From NCBI GenBank assembly GCA_000416085.1, contig KE356579.1, positions 2,216,993-2,233,118 on the forward strand: a stretch of 16,126 nt of DNA, in the 5' to 3' direction. This document shows, piece by piece, positions 7,001 through 15,100 of this stretch. The notes beneath the pieces were generated by a model, which worked only from the letters and a program-made list of their open reading frames with translations, did no database searches and was not told the origin of the DNA. Each line of letters opens with the position of its first letter. Positions within the stretch are counted from its first letter, which is position 1. The position numbers were made by a program, and so were the translations under genes. The DNA is from a halophilic archaeon J07HX64. Its GTDB lineage: Archaea; Halobacteriota; Halobacteria; Halobacteriales; Haloarculaceae.

Positions 7001-7225
7001 ATTGGTACCCCCTCGGTAAACAGCCGCTACCGCCGGTAGAGACATGTTAAAACCTCTCATACAGCCGGTGTTTATATACAGTATCCGTGGAGGTAACTGC
7101 GGCAGAACAGCTCTGTTTGCCGGCACACGGATGGCTCACCGGCTGTACTGGGTGACTGTGACCGTTTGTAACGCGCGCTTACGTCGGTGATACGCACAGA
7201 ACAGTCACGCGTCGGTCGAGGTGAC
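7001..7225. other. non-coding region with an orphan TATA box
   Basis: No supported gene lies between the thermosome promoter and the metallophosphoesterase stop. TTTATATA at 7071-7078 is the best TATA match in the window but heads no gene: the only plus-strand frames downstream of it are about 20 codons. Because TATATA reads the same on both strands it could also fire leftward, giving the thermosome mRNA a second, longer leader. Confidence 0.35.
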
Positions 7226-7897
7226 TCACGAGCCATCGAGCAGTCGTGTGCCCGTCCGTCTCGGCAGTCCGGCGTCCTCGACCCTGGTGATCACGCTCTC
7301 GATATCGTACTCGACGCGGTGGAGATCGACAGTCCCAGCGTCGGGGTCGAGGACAGCGTAGGCGGCGTCCGGGTCCCCGTCTCTCGGCTGGCCGACACTC
7401 CCAGGGTTCACCACGAGTCGGTCGTCGACGACCGCCTTGTGCTGGATGTGTGTGTGACCCAGCACGATACCCTCGTGCTCGTCCAGGTGCGGACGCATCT
7501 CGGGGAAGTTCCTGGGTCGCACATACGACCCGAGTTCGTCGGGGTCAGGGTGGCTGTGAACGAGGCGGTACTCCCCGTCGGCGATGGTGGTTTGTTTCGG
7601 TCGGGTGGCGAGCCACTCGCGCTGTTTTTCGTCGAGTTCTGACTGTGCGTATCTCAACCCTTCCATCGCCATTTGGTTGGCGCTGTATCTCTCCGGGGTC
7701 TCGACTGTGCGGTCGTGGTTCCCCTGTACCGTGACCGATGCGACATCCCGCACCTGTTCGAGACACTCCGCCGGCCACGGGTTGTACCCGACGATATCGC
7801 CTGCACAGACGACCCTCTCTACCGGAGGCATATGATCCAGAACTGCCTCCAGTGCGGGCAGATTACCGTGAACATCCGAGATGAGTCCGATCTTCAT
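7226..7897 (-). CDS. YfcE/MJ0936-type metallophosphoesterase
   Basis: A 223-residue calcineurin-like phosphoesterase with every metal-binding motif in order: SDVHGN (D8, H10), AGDIVGY (D34), GNHD (N60, H61), VHSH (H114) and LGHTH (H148, H150), then the NPGSVGQPRDGDP block typical of the YfcE/MJ0936 subfamily. These are two-metal phosphodiesterases active on model substrates and often on 2',3'-cyclic or other small phosphodiesters; the natural substrate is unknown. It is cytosolic. The ATG is chosen because the family starts MKIGLISDxHGN. A TATA-like TTAAATAA lies 24-31 nt upstream, so the mRNA is probably leaderless and separate from the mutase-epimerase operon that ends 85 bp before it. Confidence 0.93.
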   Translation of the reverse strand: MKIGLISDVHGNLPALEAVLDHMPPVERVVCAGDIVGYNPWPAECLEQVRDVASVTVQGNHDRTVETPERYSANQMAMEGLRYAQSELDEKQREWLATRPKQTTIADGEYRLVHSHPDPDELGSYVRPRNFPEMRPHLDEHEGIVLGHTHIQHKAVVDDRLVVNPGSVGQPRDGDPDAAYAVLDPDAGTVDLHRVEYDIESVITRVEDAGLPRRTGTRLLDGS

Positions 7898-7920
7898 CTG
7901 TCATCTGTTCGGTCTCACGT

Positions 7921-7928
7921 TATTTAAT
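7921..7928 (-). promoter_or_regulatory. TATA box of the metallophosphoesterase gene
   Basis: Minus-strand ATTAAATAACG contains TTAAATAA 24-31 nt before the ATG at 7897. This is ideal spacing for a leaderless transcript. Confidence 0.6.
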
Positions 7929-7982
7929 CGATGGGCCCCGCTGGACGGAAGACCGATTGTCACCGACACCTGCTCACCTCCC

Positions 7983-8384
7983 TCAGTGTTCGACAAACTC
8001 AAACAGGACACCGCCGGTCGACCGCGGATGCAGGAACGCCACCTGGTGGCCCCACACACCCGGTCGCGGCCCCTCGACCGGGTCGACACCACAGGCGCGT
8101 GCCCGCTCCAGCGCCGTCTCGATGTCGTCTGTCGCAACCGCAAGGTGATGAATACCCGGGCCGTACTCGTCGAGATACCGCGCGATGGTCCCGCCGTCAC
8201 GTGGTTCTAGCAGTTCGAGGTACCCCCCGCCCAACTCGAGGAAACAGACGAACATCCCGTCGAAGGTCTCCTCGTGGGCGCGCTCACAGCCGAACAGGTC
8301 GACGTACAGGGCTGTGAGTGTGTCGGCGTCGGTTGTTGCGATACCGGCGTGGTCGAACCTCGGTTCACCTGTGCTGTCGGTCAC
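7983..8384 (-). CDS. mce: methylmalonyl-CoA epimerase
   Basis: A 133-residue vicinal-oxygen-chelate (glyoxalase fold) protein with two beta-alpha-beta-beta-beta modules. Metal ligands are visible: His12 in FDHAGIA, a Glu in YLELLEP, the His pair in GIHHLAV (79/80) and Glu129 in LFEF near the C-terminus. Size and motifs match methylmalonyl-CoA epimerase, which converts (S)- to (R)-methylmalonyl-CoA before the mutase. Context supports this over other VOC proteins: its GTG start overlaps the mutase stop as GTGA, so both enzymes are made from one message. The start is GTG, not ATG. Confidence 0.92.
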   Translation of the reverse strand: MTDSTGEPRFDHAGIATTDADTLTALYVDLFGCERAHEETFDGMFVCFLELGGGYLELLEPRDGGTIARYLDEYGPGIHHLAVATDDIETALERARACGVDPVEGPRPGVWGHQVAFLHPRSTGGVLFEFVEH

Positions 8385-10063
8385 ACCGCGGCCCCCTGCC
8401 GGAACTCGCCGAACACCTCGCGCATTGCGTCACAGATCTCGCCGGTAGTGGCGTAGCATTTCACCGCGTCGATTATGTACGGCATCAGGTTCTCCTCGCC
8501 CCGCGCGGCCTCCTCGAGCGCGTCGAGTGCGGTCTCCACTGCCTCGGTGTCACGCTCCGCCCGCAGAGTGTCCAGACGCTCGCGCTGGCTCTCCTGTACC
8601 GCCTGGGAGACCTCCTCGATGTCGACATCCTCCTCCTCGTCGACAGTGAACCTGTTGACACCGACGATAACCCGTTCGCCGCTCTCGATCTCCTGCTGGC
8701 GCTCGAATGCAACGTCCTGTATCTGGCGCTGGACCCACCCGGCCTCGATCGCCTTCCGCATCCCGCCGCGGTCGTCGACGGTCGCGATTATCTCACGCGC
8801 CTCGGCCTCGACCTGGTCGGTTAGCGACTCCACGTAGTAACTGCCCGCCAGCGGGTCGACTGTGTCCCCGGCACCGGACTCGTGGGCGAGGATCTGCTGG
8901 GTTCGCAGCGCCGTCCGGACAGACTCCTCTGTCGGGAGTGAGAGTGCCTCGTCCTTGCCGTTCGTGTGCAGGCTCTGGGTCCCGCCGAGCACCGCCGCGA
9001 GCGCCTGGTAGGCCACCCTGACGACGTTGTTGTCCACCTGCTGTGCGGTCAGCGTCGACCCCGCAGTCTGGGTGTGGAACTTCAACTGTTTCGACTTCGG
9101 GTTCTCGGCGCCGAACCGCTCCGCCATTATTCTCGCCCACATCCGTCGTGCTGCCCTGAACTTTGCAACCTCCTCGAGGATGTTGTTGTGTGCGGCAAAG
9201 AAAAACGAGAGCTGTGGGGCGAACTCGTCGACATCGAGACCGGCCTCGAGCGCCGCCTCGACGTACTCGATACCGTCGGCGATAGTAAACGCGAGCTCCT
9301 GGGCGGCAGTCGCGCCCGTCTCGCGGATGTGATAGCCCGAGATGGAGATGGTGTTGAACTTCGGCGTCTCGGCGGCGCAGAACTCGAAGATATCGGTGAT
9401 GATCCGCATCGATGGCTCCGGCGGATAGATGTAGGTGTTGCGCGAGATGTACTCTTTCAGTACGTCGTTCTGGATGGTGCCCCGCAGCGCCTCGCGGTCG
9501 GCCCCCTGGCGGTCTCCGACGGCGATGTACATCGCGAGTAGCACCGCGGCCGGGGCGTTTATAGTCATGCTCGTGGACACCTCGTCCAGCGGGATCCCCT
9601 CGAACACACGCTCCATATCACGGAGCGAGTCGATCGCGACACCGGACTTTCCAACCTCGCCTGCGGCTAACCCGTTGTCGGAGTCGTATCCCATCTGTGT
9701 CGGCAGGTCGAACGCGAGCGAGAGCCCGGTCTGACCCTCGTCGATGAGATAGTTGAACCGCTCGTTTGTCTCGGCGGCGGTGCCCATTCCCGCGTACTGT
9801 CGCATCGTCCACAGACGACCACGGTACATCGTCGGGTACACGCCACGGGTGTACGGCGGTTCACCGGGGAACCCGAGCGCCTCCTCGTACCCGCCCTCGG
9901 GCAGGTCCTCCGGGGTGTACAGTCTGTCGACACGCTGTCCACTGGTGTCTGTCTCGAACTCGTCGGTGCGCTCACCATACCGCTCGAGCACCGGGTCCAG
10001 TGTCTCTGCCTCCCAGCGCTCCTTTCCCGACCGTATCTCCGCCAGGTCGTCGGCATCGAACAT
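8381..10063 (-). CDS. mcmA1: methylmalonyl-CoA mutase, catalytic (large) subunit
   Basis: The 560-residue protein is the TIM-barrel substrate-binding half of B12-dependent methylmalonyl-CoA mutase, which interconverts (R)-methylmalonyl-CoA and succinyl-CoA. Key segments are [11 protein letters not shown] with the active-site Tyr (Y90), [27 protein letters not shown] with the catalytic His (H245), and [19 protein letters not shown]. These residues line up with Tyr89 and His244 of the bacterial enzyme. The protein ends without the C-terminal B12-binding domain (no DxHxxG), as usual in archaea, where that domain is a separate small subunit; that gene is not in this window. The epimerase gene is translationally coupled downstream. 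A TATA-like box lies about 30 nt upstream. The enzyme is cytosolic and acts in propionyl-CoA utilisation. Confidence 0.96.
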   Translation of the reverse strand: MFDADDLAEIRSGKERWEAETLDPVLERYGERTDEFETDTSGQRVDRLYTPEDLPEGGYEEALGFPGEPPYTRGVYPTMYRGRLWTMRQYAGMGTAAETNERFNYLIDEGQTGLSLAFDLPTQMGYDSDNGLAAGEVGKSGVAIDSLRDMERVFEGIPLDEVSTSMTINAPAAVLLAMYIAVGDRQGADREALRGTIQNDVLKEYISRNTYIYPPEPSMRIITDIFEFCAAETPKFNTISISGYHIRETGATAAQELAFTIADGIEYVEAALEAGLDVDEFAPQLSFFFAAHNNILEEVAKFRAARRMWARIMAERFGAENPKSKQLKFHTQTAGSTLTAQQVDNNVVRVAYQALAAVLGGTQSLHTNGKDEALSLPTEESVRTALRTQQILAHESGAGDTVDPLAGSYYVESLTDQVEAEAREIIATVDDRGGMRKAIEAGWVQRQIQDVAFERQQEIESGERVIVGVNRFTVDEEEDVDIEEVSQAVQESQRERLDTLRAERDTEAVETALDALEEAARGEENLMPYIIDAVKCYATTGEICDAMREVFGEFRQGAAV

Positions 10064-10088
10064 ACTCAGTCTCTCCGGGTCCCCGCGG

Positions 10089-10095
10089 CTTAATC
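10089..10095 (-). promoter_or_regulatory. TATA-like box of the mutase-epimerase operon
   Basis: Minus-strand GGATTAAGC gives GATTAAG 26-32 nt before the ATG at 10063, compatible with a leaderless message. The match to consensus is moderate. Confidence 0.45.
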
Positions 10096-10235
10096 CTGTC
10101 CCGACCCGCTGCGCACCTGGCCGACTGTCGCTCGGGGTCCATCATCGCCGGCAATCGAGAACCGGGCCTGCCGGTGGGCACCCGCTCTGGCCACCGTACT
10201 GTGCTGTGATGTCGTGGATGGAGCAAACGAAACCG

Positions 10236-10261
10236 GACAGTACACTGTCAAAAGAAGAGAA
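10236..10261 (-). terminator. T-rich terminator-like site after the phasin-like gene
   Basis: On the minus strand TTCTCTTCTTTT (10250-10261) precedes a small hairpin, GACAG/CTGTC with a 4-nt loop (10236-10249). It lies 38 nt after the phasin-like stop and before the mutase promoter. Archaeal termination needs mainly the T-rich run. The remaining gap 10096-10235 holds no recognisable gene. Confidence 0.4.
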
Positions 10262-10298
10262 TCTGGTGCCGTCCGACGGGGGCTGTCGTCGGGTTAGT

Positions 10299-10850
10299 TC
10301 AGTTGTCGACGGCGGCAGCGGCGTCCTCGGAGACGCTCTGAATCTGCGCCTGCACGTCCTCGACCTGTGCCTGCAGCTCCTCGAACTGCTCCTCGACCTG
10401 TTCGGTTGCCTCGACGGACTGCTCCTCGAGCTCCTCTTGAGCATCGACGAGATCGTCCATGAGCGCCTCCAGCGCCTCGACTGTCTCTGCGCTCAGGTCG
10501 TCGTACGCCTCGATAGTCTCCTCCAGGCTGGTCGAGAGACTCTCGAACAGGTCCGCGTGAGCCTCGAGCACCGACCCGTACTGGTCGTCGACTACCTCGC
10601 GGACATCGTCGGTAGAGGTTTCGACGCCGGGGAACGTCTCCTCGACGGTGTCGAGCAGGCTGTGAATCGCGTCCTGCTGGAACTCCACGATGTTGCGCTG
10701 GGCAGACTCCTGACTGTCCAGACTGTCGACTGCCGCGTCGCCAACACGCGTCGGGAAGCTCAGTGTCTGCTCGAGCGCCTCCTGGCTCTGCTCTATCGAA
10801 CGGCGCTGCAACTCGAACGTCGTCGCAACGGGGTTTGTGTAATCTGCCAT
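10299..10850 (-). CDS. acidic coiled-coil protein, possible phasin (PHA granule protein)
   Basis: A 183-residue, very acidic, almost wholly helical protein with no cysteine, no membrane segment and no signal peptide. Residues 5-70 (FELQRRSIEQSQEALEQTL, then QESAQRNIVEFQQDAIHSLLD) resemble the amphipathic helices of phasins, with Gln-rich QxS/QESAQ repeats. Residues 100-180 form a continuous heptad coiled coil rich in Glu and Gln. Phasins coat polyhydroxyalkanoate granules in haloarchaea and bacteria. No phaC or phaE synthase gene is in the window, so the link is family resemblance plus the neighbouring propionyl-CoA-type genes. It stands alone between a terminator-like site and a strong promoter with a palindrome. 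A different structural or regulatory coiled-coil protein is possible. Confidence 0.6.
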   Translation of the reverse strand: MADYTNPVATTFELQRRSIEQSQEALEQTLSFPTRVGDAAVDSLDSQESAQRNIVEFQQDAIHSLLDTVEETFPGVETSTDDVREVVDDQYGSVLEAHADLFESLSTSLEETIEAYDDLSAETVEALEALMDDLVDAQEELEEQSVEATEQVEEQFEELQAQVEDVQAQIQSVSEDAAAAVDN

Positions 10851-10872
10851 TGTTCTTTACTCTACCTCTGAC

Positions 10873-10892
10873 TACTCGGGCCGAGTATATAA
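10873..10892 (-). promoter_or_regulatory. promoter with overlapping perfect palindromic operator
   Basis: Minus-strand TTATATA (10886-10892) is a good TATA box 36-42 nt before the phasin-like ATG. Touching its downstream edge is TACTCGG-c-CCGAGTA (10873-10887), a perfect 7-1-7 inverted repeat in the TATA-to-start region. A protein bound there would block transcription initiation. GAGGT about 13 nt before the ATG may serve as a ribosome site. Confidence 0.55.
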
Positions 10893-10914
10893 CTGTTGCG
10901 TCTGTTACCACGCA

Positions 10915-10950
10915 GTACCACTGAGCTACATCGAGTGTAGCGAGCGGTAC
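10915..10950. repeat. nested inverted repeat
   Basis: An inner stem GCTACA/TGTAGC (10925-10930, 10936-10941; 5-nt loop) lies inside an outer pair GTACC/GGTAC (10915-10919, 10946-10950). It sits just upstream of the phasin-like promoter. Confidence 0.5.
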
Positions 10951-10975
10951 GCGGGTGGCGGTGACACACCGGTGG

Positions 10976-11039
10976 CCGTGTCTATGATCGGCTGTGTCTA
11001 CAGTCGGCCGTGTCTACGGTCGGTTGTATCCAGAGTCGT
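10976..11039. repeat. four tandem copies of a 16-bp repeat
   Basis: Units start at 10976, 10992, 11008 and 11024 with consensus CYGTGTCTACRGTCGG. The first three copies differ from consensus at no more than two or three sites; the fourth is degenerate. They lie upstream of the phasin-like promoter and downstream of the sensor-regulator gene. Confidence 0.75.
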
Positions 11040-11291
11040 TCGGAGATCGAACAGTTCCCTGATGACGAGAAGCGGGGTCTCTCGAACCAGTTGACCCCGG
11101 AGCAGTTCACGGTCAGAGCTTTGCGAACGCGGGCGACATGGCCACACGGGTCCGGGCTGAACCCCTCCGGATACGTCGGGACCGGAGAGAGACAGAGCAT
11201 ACACTTGTCGATACCCGTGGGTCCCCTCGGCACGACCTTGTGCTGTGGACCCGTGTTCGGTCTGCACTCAGTTGCCGCCGGTGTGTGAGAC
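11040..11291. other. unexplained region with no recognisable gene
   Basis: Open frames cross this stretch on both strands (for example 11010-11288 plus and 10982-11233 minus), but none has a recognisable domain and they run into the tandem repeats. A GGGGTC/GACCCC stem with a 13-nt loop is at about 11077-11101. It may be the eroded remains of a mobile element. Confidence 0.3.
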
Positions 11292-13583
11292 TCAGACCCT
11301 GTGCAGGAGCGTATCGAACAGTCGTTTCTGTGCCTCGCGGAGGTGGTGTGTGACAGTCGGCTGTGAGACCCCGAGATGGTCTGCGAGTTCGACGCCGGTT
11401 ATCTCGCGAGGAGACTCGAAGAAGCCACGCTCGTGGGCGGTCCGTAGCACCTCGCGCTGACGGTCGGTGAGGTCCTCGGCGAACGCGCGACGAGCCGTGG
11501 CCTGTGTGTCGGCACGTCCGGCGACATCACGCCGGGAGACAAGTTCGACACCGGGGTAGTGCTCGTCCAGACGGTCGAGAAACCGACGGACATCGGTATC
11601 GTGTGGCAATCTGACAGTGGTAGTGGTGCGGTCGGACCGGGCCACCACCTCCTCGGGGATAGCACCGCAGGAGAGCAGGGTCGTCGCGACAGTCGACCCG
11701 GCGAGTGTCGCCCGGAACACCGCTTGGTTGGACTGTGTGGTCACATCCAGTGACTCGACGGTGACGAACGTCGACTCCACCTCCCGCACCGCGTCCTCCG
11801 AGGACCGGGTGAGGTCGAAGGCGAGTTTCGTCCGGCCGTCCGGCGCGGGTCGCGCCTGCCGGCAGTGGACCGGCGTTCCAACTCTCCTCGCAACGGCGTT
11901 CGGGAACGCGTCGGCCTCCGGAACCGACAGTTCGAGTTCGGCTACCCGGTCGGCGAGCACCGTGCGGTTCCGCTGTAGCCTGTTACCCACCCGGGGAACG
12001 AGTTTGCCGAGATGCTCAACTATCGTTTTACTGAGTTCGTCGAACGCGTCCGGTTCGTTCGCGTACACCGTGAGTACACCGTACGTCACCTCGTCGTGTA
12101 CCAGCGGAACCGCGAGCACCGACTGGTAGTTGTGTTCGACAGCAGCCTGTGCCCAGTCGGTCTCCCGGAGGAGGTCTGTCACGTTCGGGACACAGACCGA
12201 ACTGCCGGTGCTGGCTGCCCGGGCAGCGGGGGTTTTACTGTCCAGTTCGAACGTCCCCAGGTCCAGATACGGTCGCTCCGTTTTGTCGCCGTCCGCCCAG
12301 GTCCGTGGCTCGACGGCAGTCCCGCCGGGTGGAACACCGCCGATCCACGCGAAGGCATACGGCTCGGTATCAGCGAGTTGCTCGCAGACCTCGCTCTCCA
12401 CCTCCTCGCGGGTGCCGGCCTGCTGGACCGCGGCATCGATACCGCCCACTAACGACAGCAGCGACTCGAGTCGTTCGAGCCGGTTCGCCCGCTCCTCGAG
12501 TTGGCGCTCTCGCTCGCTCAACTGCGCCTGGTCGGTGACGGTGTCGAGTGCGGCCTTTGTCGTCTCCGCGAGCAGTCTGATCAGCTGACGTTTCGCCTCC
12601 CCGAACGACCGCTCCTCGTCGGTGGCAACAACAAACACACCGTGGTCGTCCAGCGGCAGAAGCAGTACGCTCCGGGCCTCTGTCTCCGTGTTTGCGAAGT
12701 GCTCGGATCTCTGGACATCCGAGACGAACGTCTCGCTCCCGTCGACGTAGGTCCGCGAGGTGAGCGAGTCGGGTGGTCCGGGTGAGAACGACCGCCGGTC
12801 GCCGTAGAACTCCTCTAGTCGCTCTGTTCCGGCGGCCAGGTCGAGCACGTGCTCGTCGTCCAGCAGGAAGATACCGACACCCGGCGGGTCGAGCACCGAC
12901 GCGGCGGTCTCGACAACGAGGTCACAGACCTCCTGTGGGTGTTCTGCGGTCAGCAGGTCCTTTGTCTCCTCGTACAGTGATCTCAGCGCCGCCTCGCGCT
13001 TGCGGCGCTTGACAGCGGCGATCGCGTAGCCGACTGTGCCACCGAGCTCGTCGAGCACGTCCAGTTCGCGCTCGTCGAACGCCCCCGTCTGGGCTGCACA
13101 CACCGTGAGCACACCGTAGGTCTGTTCCTCGTAGGTGAGCGGAATCGCGGCTGTCGAGTGTGTCTCACCGTCCACGAGTGTCTGACCGACTGTCCAGCCG
13201 TGGCCGTCACCGGTCTGTTTCGCCTGCGTCTGGCCGGTCTCGGCTGCGTAGTGTGTCAGAGAGTGTTCCGGGAGCTCCGATACCGCTGTTCCATCCCCAC
13301 AGACCGTCTGCGGCGCGAGCTGTCCCCCGGTCTCCCGTGACACGATCACGTGTGCGTACCGACCGGAGCCCGCGAGTTCGTCACAGACGGTCTGTTCGAC
13401 CGCTGCCCGTGTCTCCGCGCCGACGAGCGCCGCGTCGACATCCCGGATGATACTGTTGATGCGGTCGAGGCGCTCGAGTTCGTTACGTTTCCTCCGCAGT
13501 TGGCGCTCACGCTCCGCGCGTTCGGTTACGTCGTCGAACGCGGCGATGACCCGCCAGAGTTCGCCGTCGTCGAACAGTGGCAC
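11292..13583 (-). CDS. C-terminal piece: three GAF domains, BAT-associated domain and HTH_10
   Basis: The open frame is 763 codons from a GTG. It begins inside the end of a PAS domain (PLFDDGELWRVIAAFDDVTERAERERQL), so it is not a natural start. Three GAF domains follow at about residues 45-190, 205-350 and 385-535, joined by helical linkers; the first and third share the phrase YGVLTV. Residues 550-690 match the domain that precedes the HTH in bacterio-opsin activator (BAT) relatives. Residues about 698-755 (LTDRQREVLRTAHERGFFESP, then ELADHLGVSQPTVTHHLR) are a clear HTH_10 DNA-binding domain. If translated alone it could still bind DNA without the upstream sensors. Its target is unknown; the divergent acyl-CoA dehydrogenase is one candidate. 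Confidence 0.85.
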   Translation of the reverse strand: MPLFDDGELWRVIAAFDDVTERAERERQLRRKRNELERLDRINSIIRDVDAALVGAETRAAVEQTVCDELAGSGRYAHVIVSRETGGQLAPQTVCGDGTAVSELPEHSLTHYAAETGQTQAKQTGDGHGWTVGQTLVDGETHSTAAIPLTYEEQTYGVLTVCAAQTGAFDERELDVLDELGGTVGYAIAAVKRRKREAALRSLYEETKDLLTAEHPQEVCDLVVETAASVLDPPGVGIFLLDDEHVLDLAAGTERLEEFYGDRRSFSPGPPDSLTSRTYVDGSETFVSDVQRSEHFANTETEARSVLLLPLDDHGVFVVATDEERSFGEAKRQLIRLLAETTKAALDTVTDQAQLSERERQLEERANRLERLESLLSLVGGIDAAVQQAGTREEVESEVCEQLADTEPYAFAWIGGVPPGGTAVEPRTWADGDKTERPYLDLGTFELDSKTPAARAASTGSSVCVPNVTDLLRETDWAQAAVEHNYQSVLAVPLVHDEVTYGVLTVYANEPDAFDELSKTIVEHLGKLVPRVGNRLQRNRTVLADRVAELELSVPEADAFPNAVARRVGTPVHCRQARPAPDGRTKLAFDLTRSSEDAVREVESTFVTVESLDVTTQSNQAVFRATLAGSTVATTLLSCGAIPEEVVARSDRTTTTVRLPHDTDVRRFLDRLDEHYPGVELVSRRDVAGRADTQATARRAFAEDLTDRQREVLRTAHERGFFESPREITGVELADHLGVSQPTVTHHLREAQKRLFDTLLHRV

Positions 13584-15100
13584 CGCGTTGCGACGATAGT
13601 CCGTTGCTTGCCCGCCGCTGTCTCCACGATGAACTCCTCGTCGTGGACCGGATCACCGGTCTGTTTGGCCTGCATGATGGCCCTCTCGTCGTCGGGCCGG
13701 GGCGTCCCGTCCGCGGACAGTATCTCGACACCCTCCGGTGCCGACTGCTGCTGTTCGAGTGCCTCCGGCTGTACACCCATCATCTCTGCCGCCTGCTTGT
13801 TCGCACGGGTGACCTGCAGGTCGGCGTCGTGCACCAGGATGCCAACGGGGCTCGTCTCGAGGATGCGCTCGACGAGGTCCCGCTCTGCCTCGAGCCGCTG
13901 TTCGCGTTGCTTGTGCTCGTCGATGTCCTGTGAGACACCCCGCATCGCCACCACCTCACCGTTCTCGTAGACGGGTTCTGCCTGTGAGTGTATCCACCGG
14001 GACCCCTCGTCGCCGGTGAGCACCCGTACCTCGATATCGAACGGCTCGCCGTCTCTCCAGAGGCGCTCGACTGCCGTTGCGGCCCGTTCTCTGTCCTCGG
14101 GGTGGTGAGACTGTATCACGTCGGCCGCGTCCATCTCTGTCTCCATCGACAGCCCGAGCAGGTCACACAGCGCCTCGGTCGGCCGGAGTTCGTCGGTCCG
14201 GAAGTCGTACGTCCAGCCGCCCACCTCACCAACCTGTTGGACCTGTTCGAGGAACCGCTCGTTGCGTTCGCGTTCCTGCTCGCGTTTCTTGCGCTCGGTT
14301 ATCTCCTGCACGGTCCCGCGGAGTCTGACGACACTGCCTGCCTCCGACTGTGGGTCACCCCGGAGGTGGACCCACCGCTGGCTGTCCCGGTCTCCCGATA
14401 GTCTGACCTCAAGTTCGAACGGCTCCCCCTCACTGGCTGCCCGCTTGAGCGCCTCACTCACCTCCGGCCAGTCCGCCGGGTGGTAGCACTCCTCGGTCAT
14501 ATCGAGTGTCGGTGTTGTTCCCTTCGGGACCCCGAAGATGTCGTACACCTTCTCGGTCCAGAGGTTCGGCCCCTGAAGATTGTACTCCCAAGCCCCGACA
14601 TCGGCGATCTCTTGTGCCCTCGTGAACAGGTCGTTCTGCTGTTCGAGCTGTTGCTGTCGCTCCATCCGGTCTGTGATGTCGTACGCGTGCCCGACGACCC
14701 CGACCAGTTTCCCGTCCTCGAACAGCGGCTGGTACCGGGAGTCCAACCACCGGCCGCCGAGTTCGACAGTCGCAGTCACCTCCTCGCCGTCGAGTGCCCG
14801 CCGGCAGTGCTCTGGTATCTCCGGGTGGTGTGCGAACACGTCGAACACCGACTCGCCGACGATGTTCTCCGACTCGACACCGAACTTCCCCAGTGCCTGC
14901 CCGTCGAACCGTGTGAGCACACCGTCCGCGTCGAACGCGAAGTGTACCATCGGGATGTTCGAGAGCACGGTGTCGAGCGTCTCCTGGAACTCCTCTAACT
15001 CCCGCTCGCGTTCCTCTCGTCTGTAACGTCCCGCGCAACACCGACCATCCGTTTCTGCTTGCTGTCCTCGGGAATACTGAACGTCCGGTCCTGAATCCAC
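13526..15100 (-). CDS. middle piece: four PAS domains
   Basis: The open frame is 524 codons, but the first 28 or so residues (before REERERELEEF) are out-of-frame reading of the previous PAS domain. Four PAS domains follow at about 40-160, 165-285, 290-405 and 410-520, separated by charged helices of the form ERKKREQERERNERFLEQ. The second and third have PAC-type ends (WVHLRGDP, WIHSQAEPVYENGEVVAMRG). The last 18 residues, after QRTIVA, are out of frame and end at a stop. No histidine-kinase domain is present. The ligand or cofactor of each PAS cannot be read from sequence. Confidence 0.75.
   Translation of the reverse strand: MDSGPDVQYSRGQQAETDGRCCAGRYRREERERELEEFQETLDTVLSNIPMVHFAFDADGVLTRFDGQALGKFGVESENIVGESVFDVFAHHPEIPEHCRRALDGEEVTATVELGGRWLDSRYQPLFEDGKLVGVVGHAYDITDRMERQQQLEQQNDLFTRAQEIADVGAWEYNLQGPNLWTEKVYDIFGVPKGTTPTLDMTEECYHPADWPEVSEALKRAASEGEPFELEVRLSGDRDSQRWVHLRGDPQSEAGSVVRLRGTVQEITERKKREQERERNERFLEQVQQVGEVGGWTYDFRTDELRPTEALCDLLGLSMETEMDAADVIQSHHPEDRERAATAVERLWRDGEPFDIEVRVLTGDEGSRWIHSQAEPVYENGEVVAMRGVSQDIDEHKQREQRLEAERDLVERILETSPVGILVHDADLQVTRANKQAAEMMGVQPEALEQQQSAPEGVEILSADGTPRPDDERAIMQAKQTGDPVHDEEFIVETAAGKQRTIVATRCHCSTTANSGGSSPRSTT

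Noticed and set aside
9753..10871. 372-codon plus-strand open frame spanning the mutase start and phasin-like gene
   Set aside because: It crosses two real minus-strand genes and their promoters, and the translation is low-complexity antisense.
10910..10960. possible tRNA-like sequence (gagctac segment with stems)
   Set aside because: No full cloverleaf, no T-arm GTTCGA-type sequence and no acceptor stem could be found.
10976..11039. short CRISPR array
   Set aside because: The units are directly adjacent with no spacers and the period is only 16 bp.
13586..15021. programmed frameshifting as the reason for the split regulator
   Set aside because: No slippery heptamer or clear downstream structure was seen at either junction, and two events would be needed, so mutation or assembly error is more likely.
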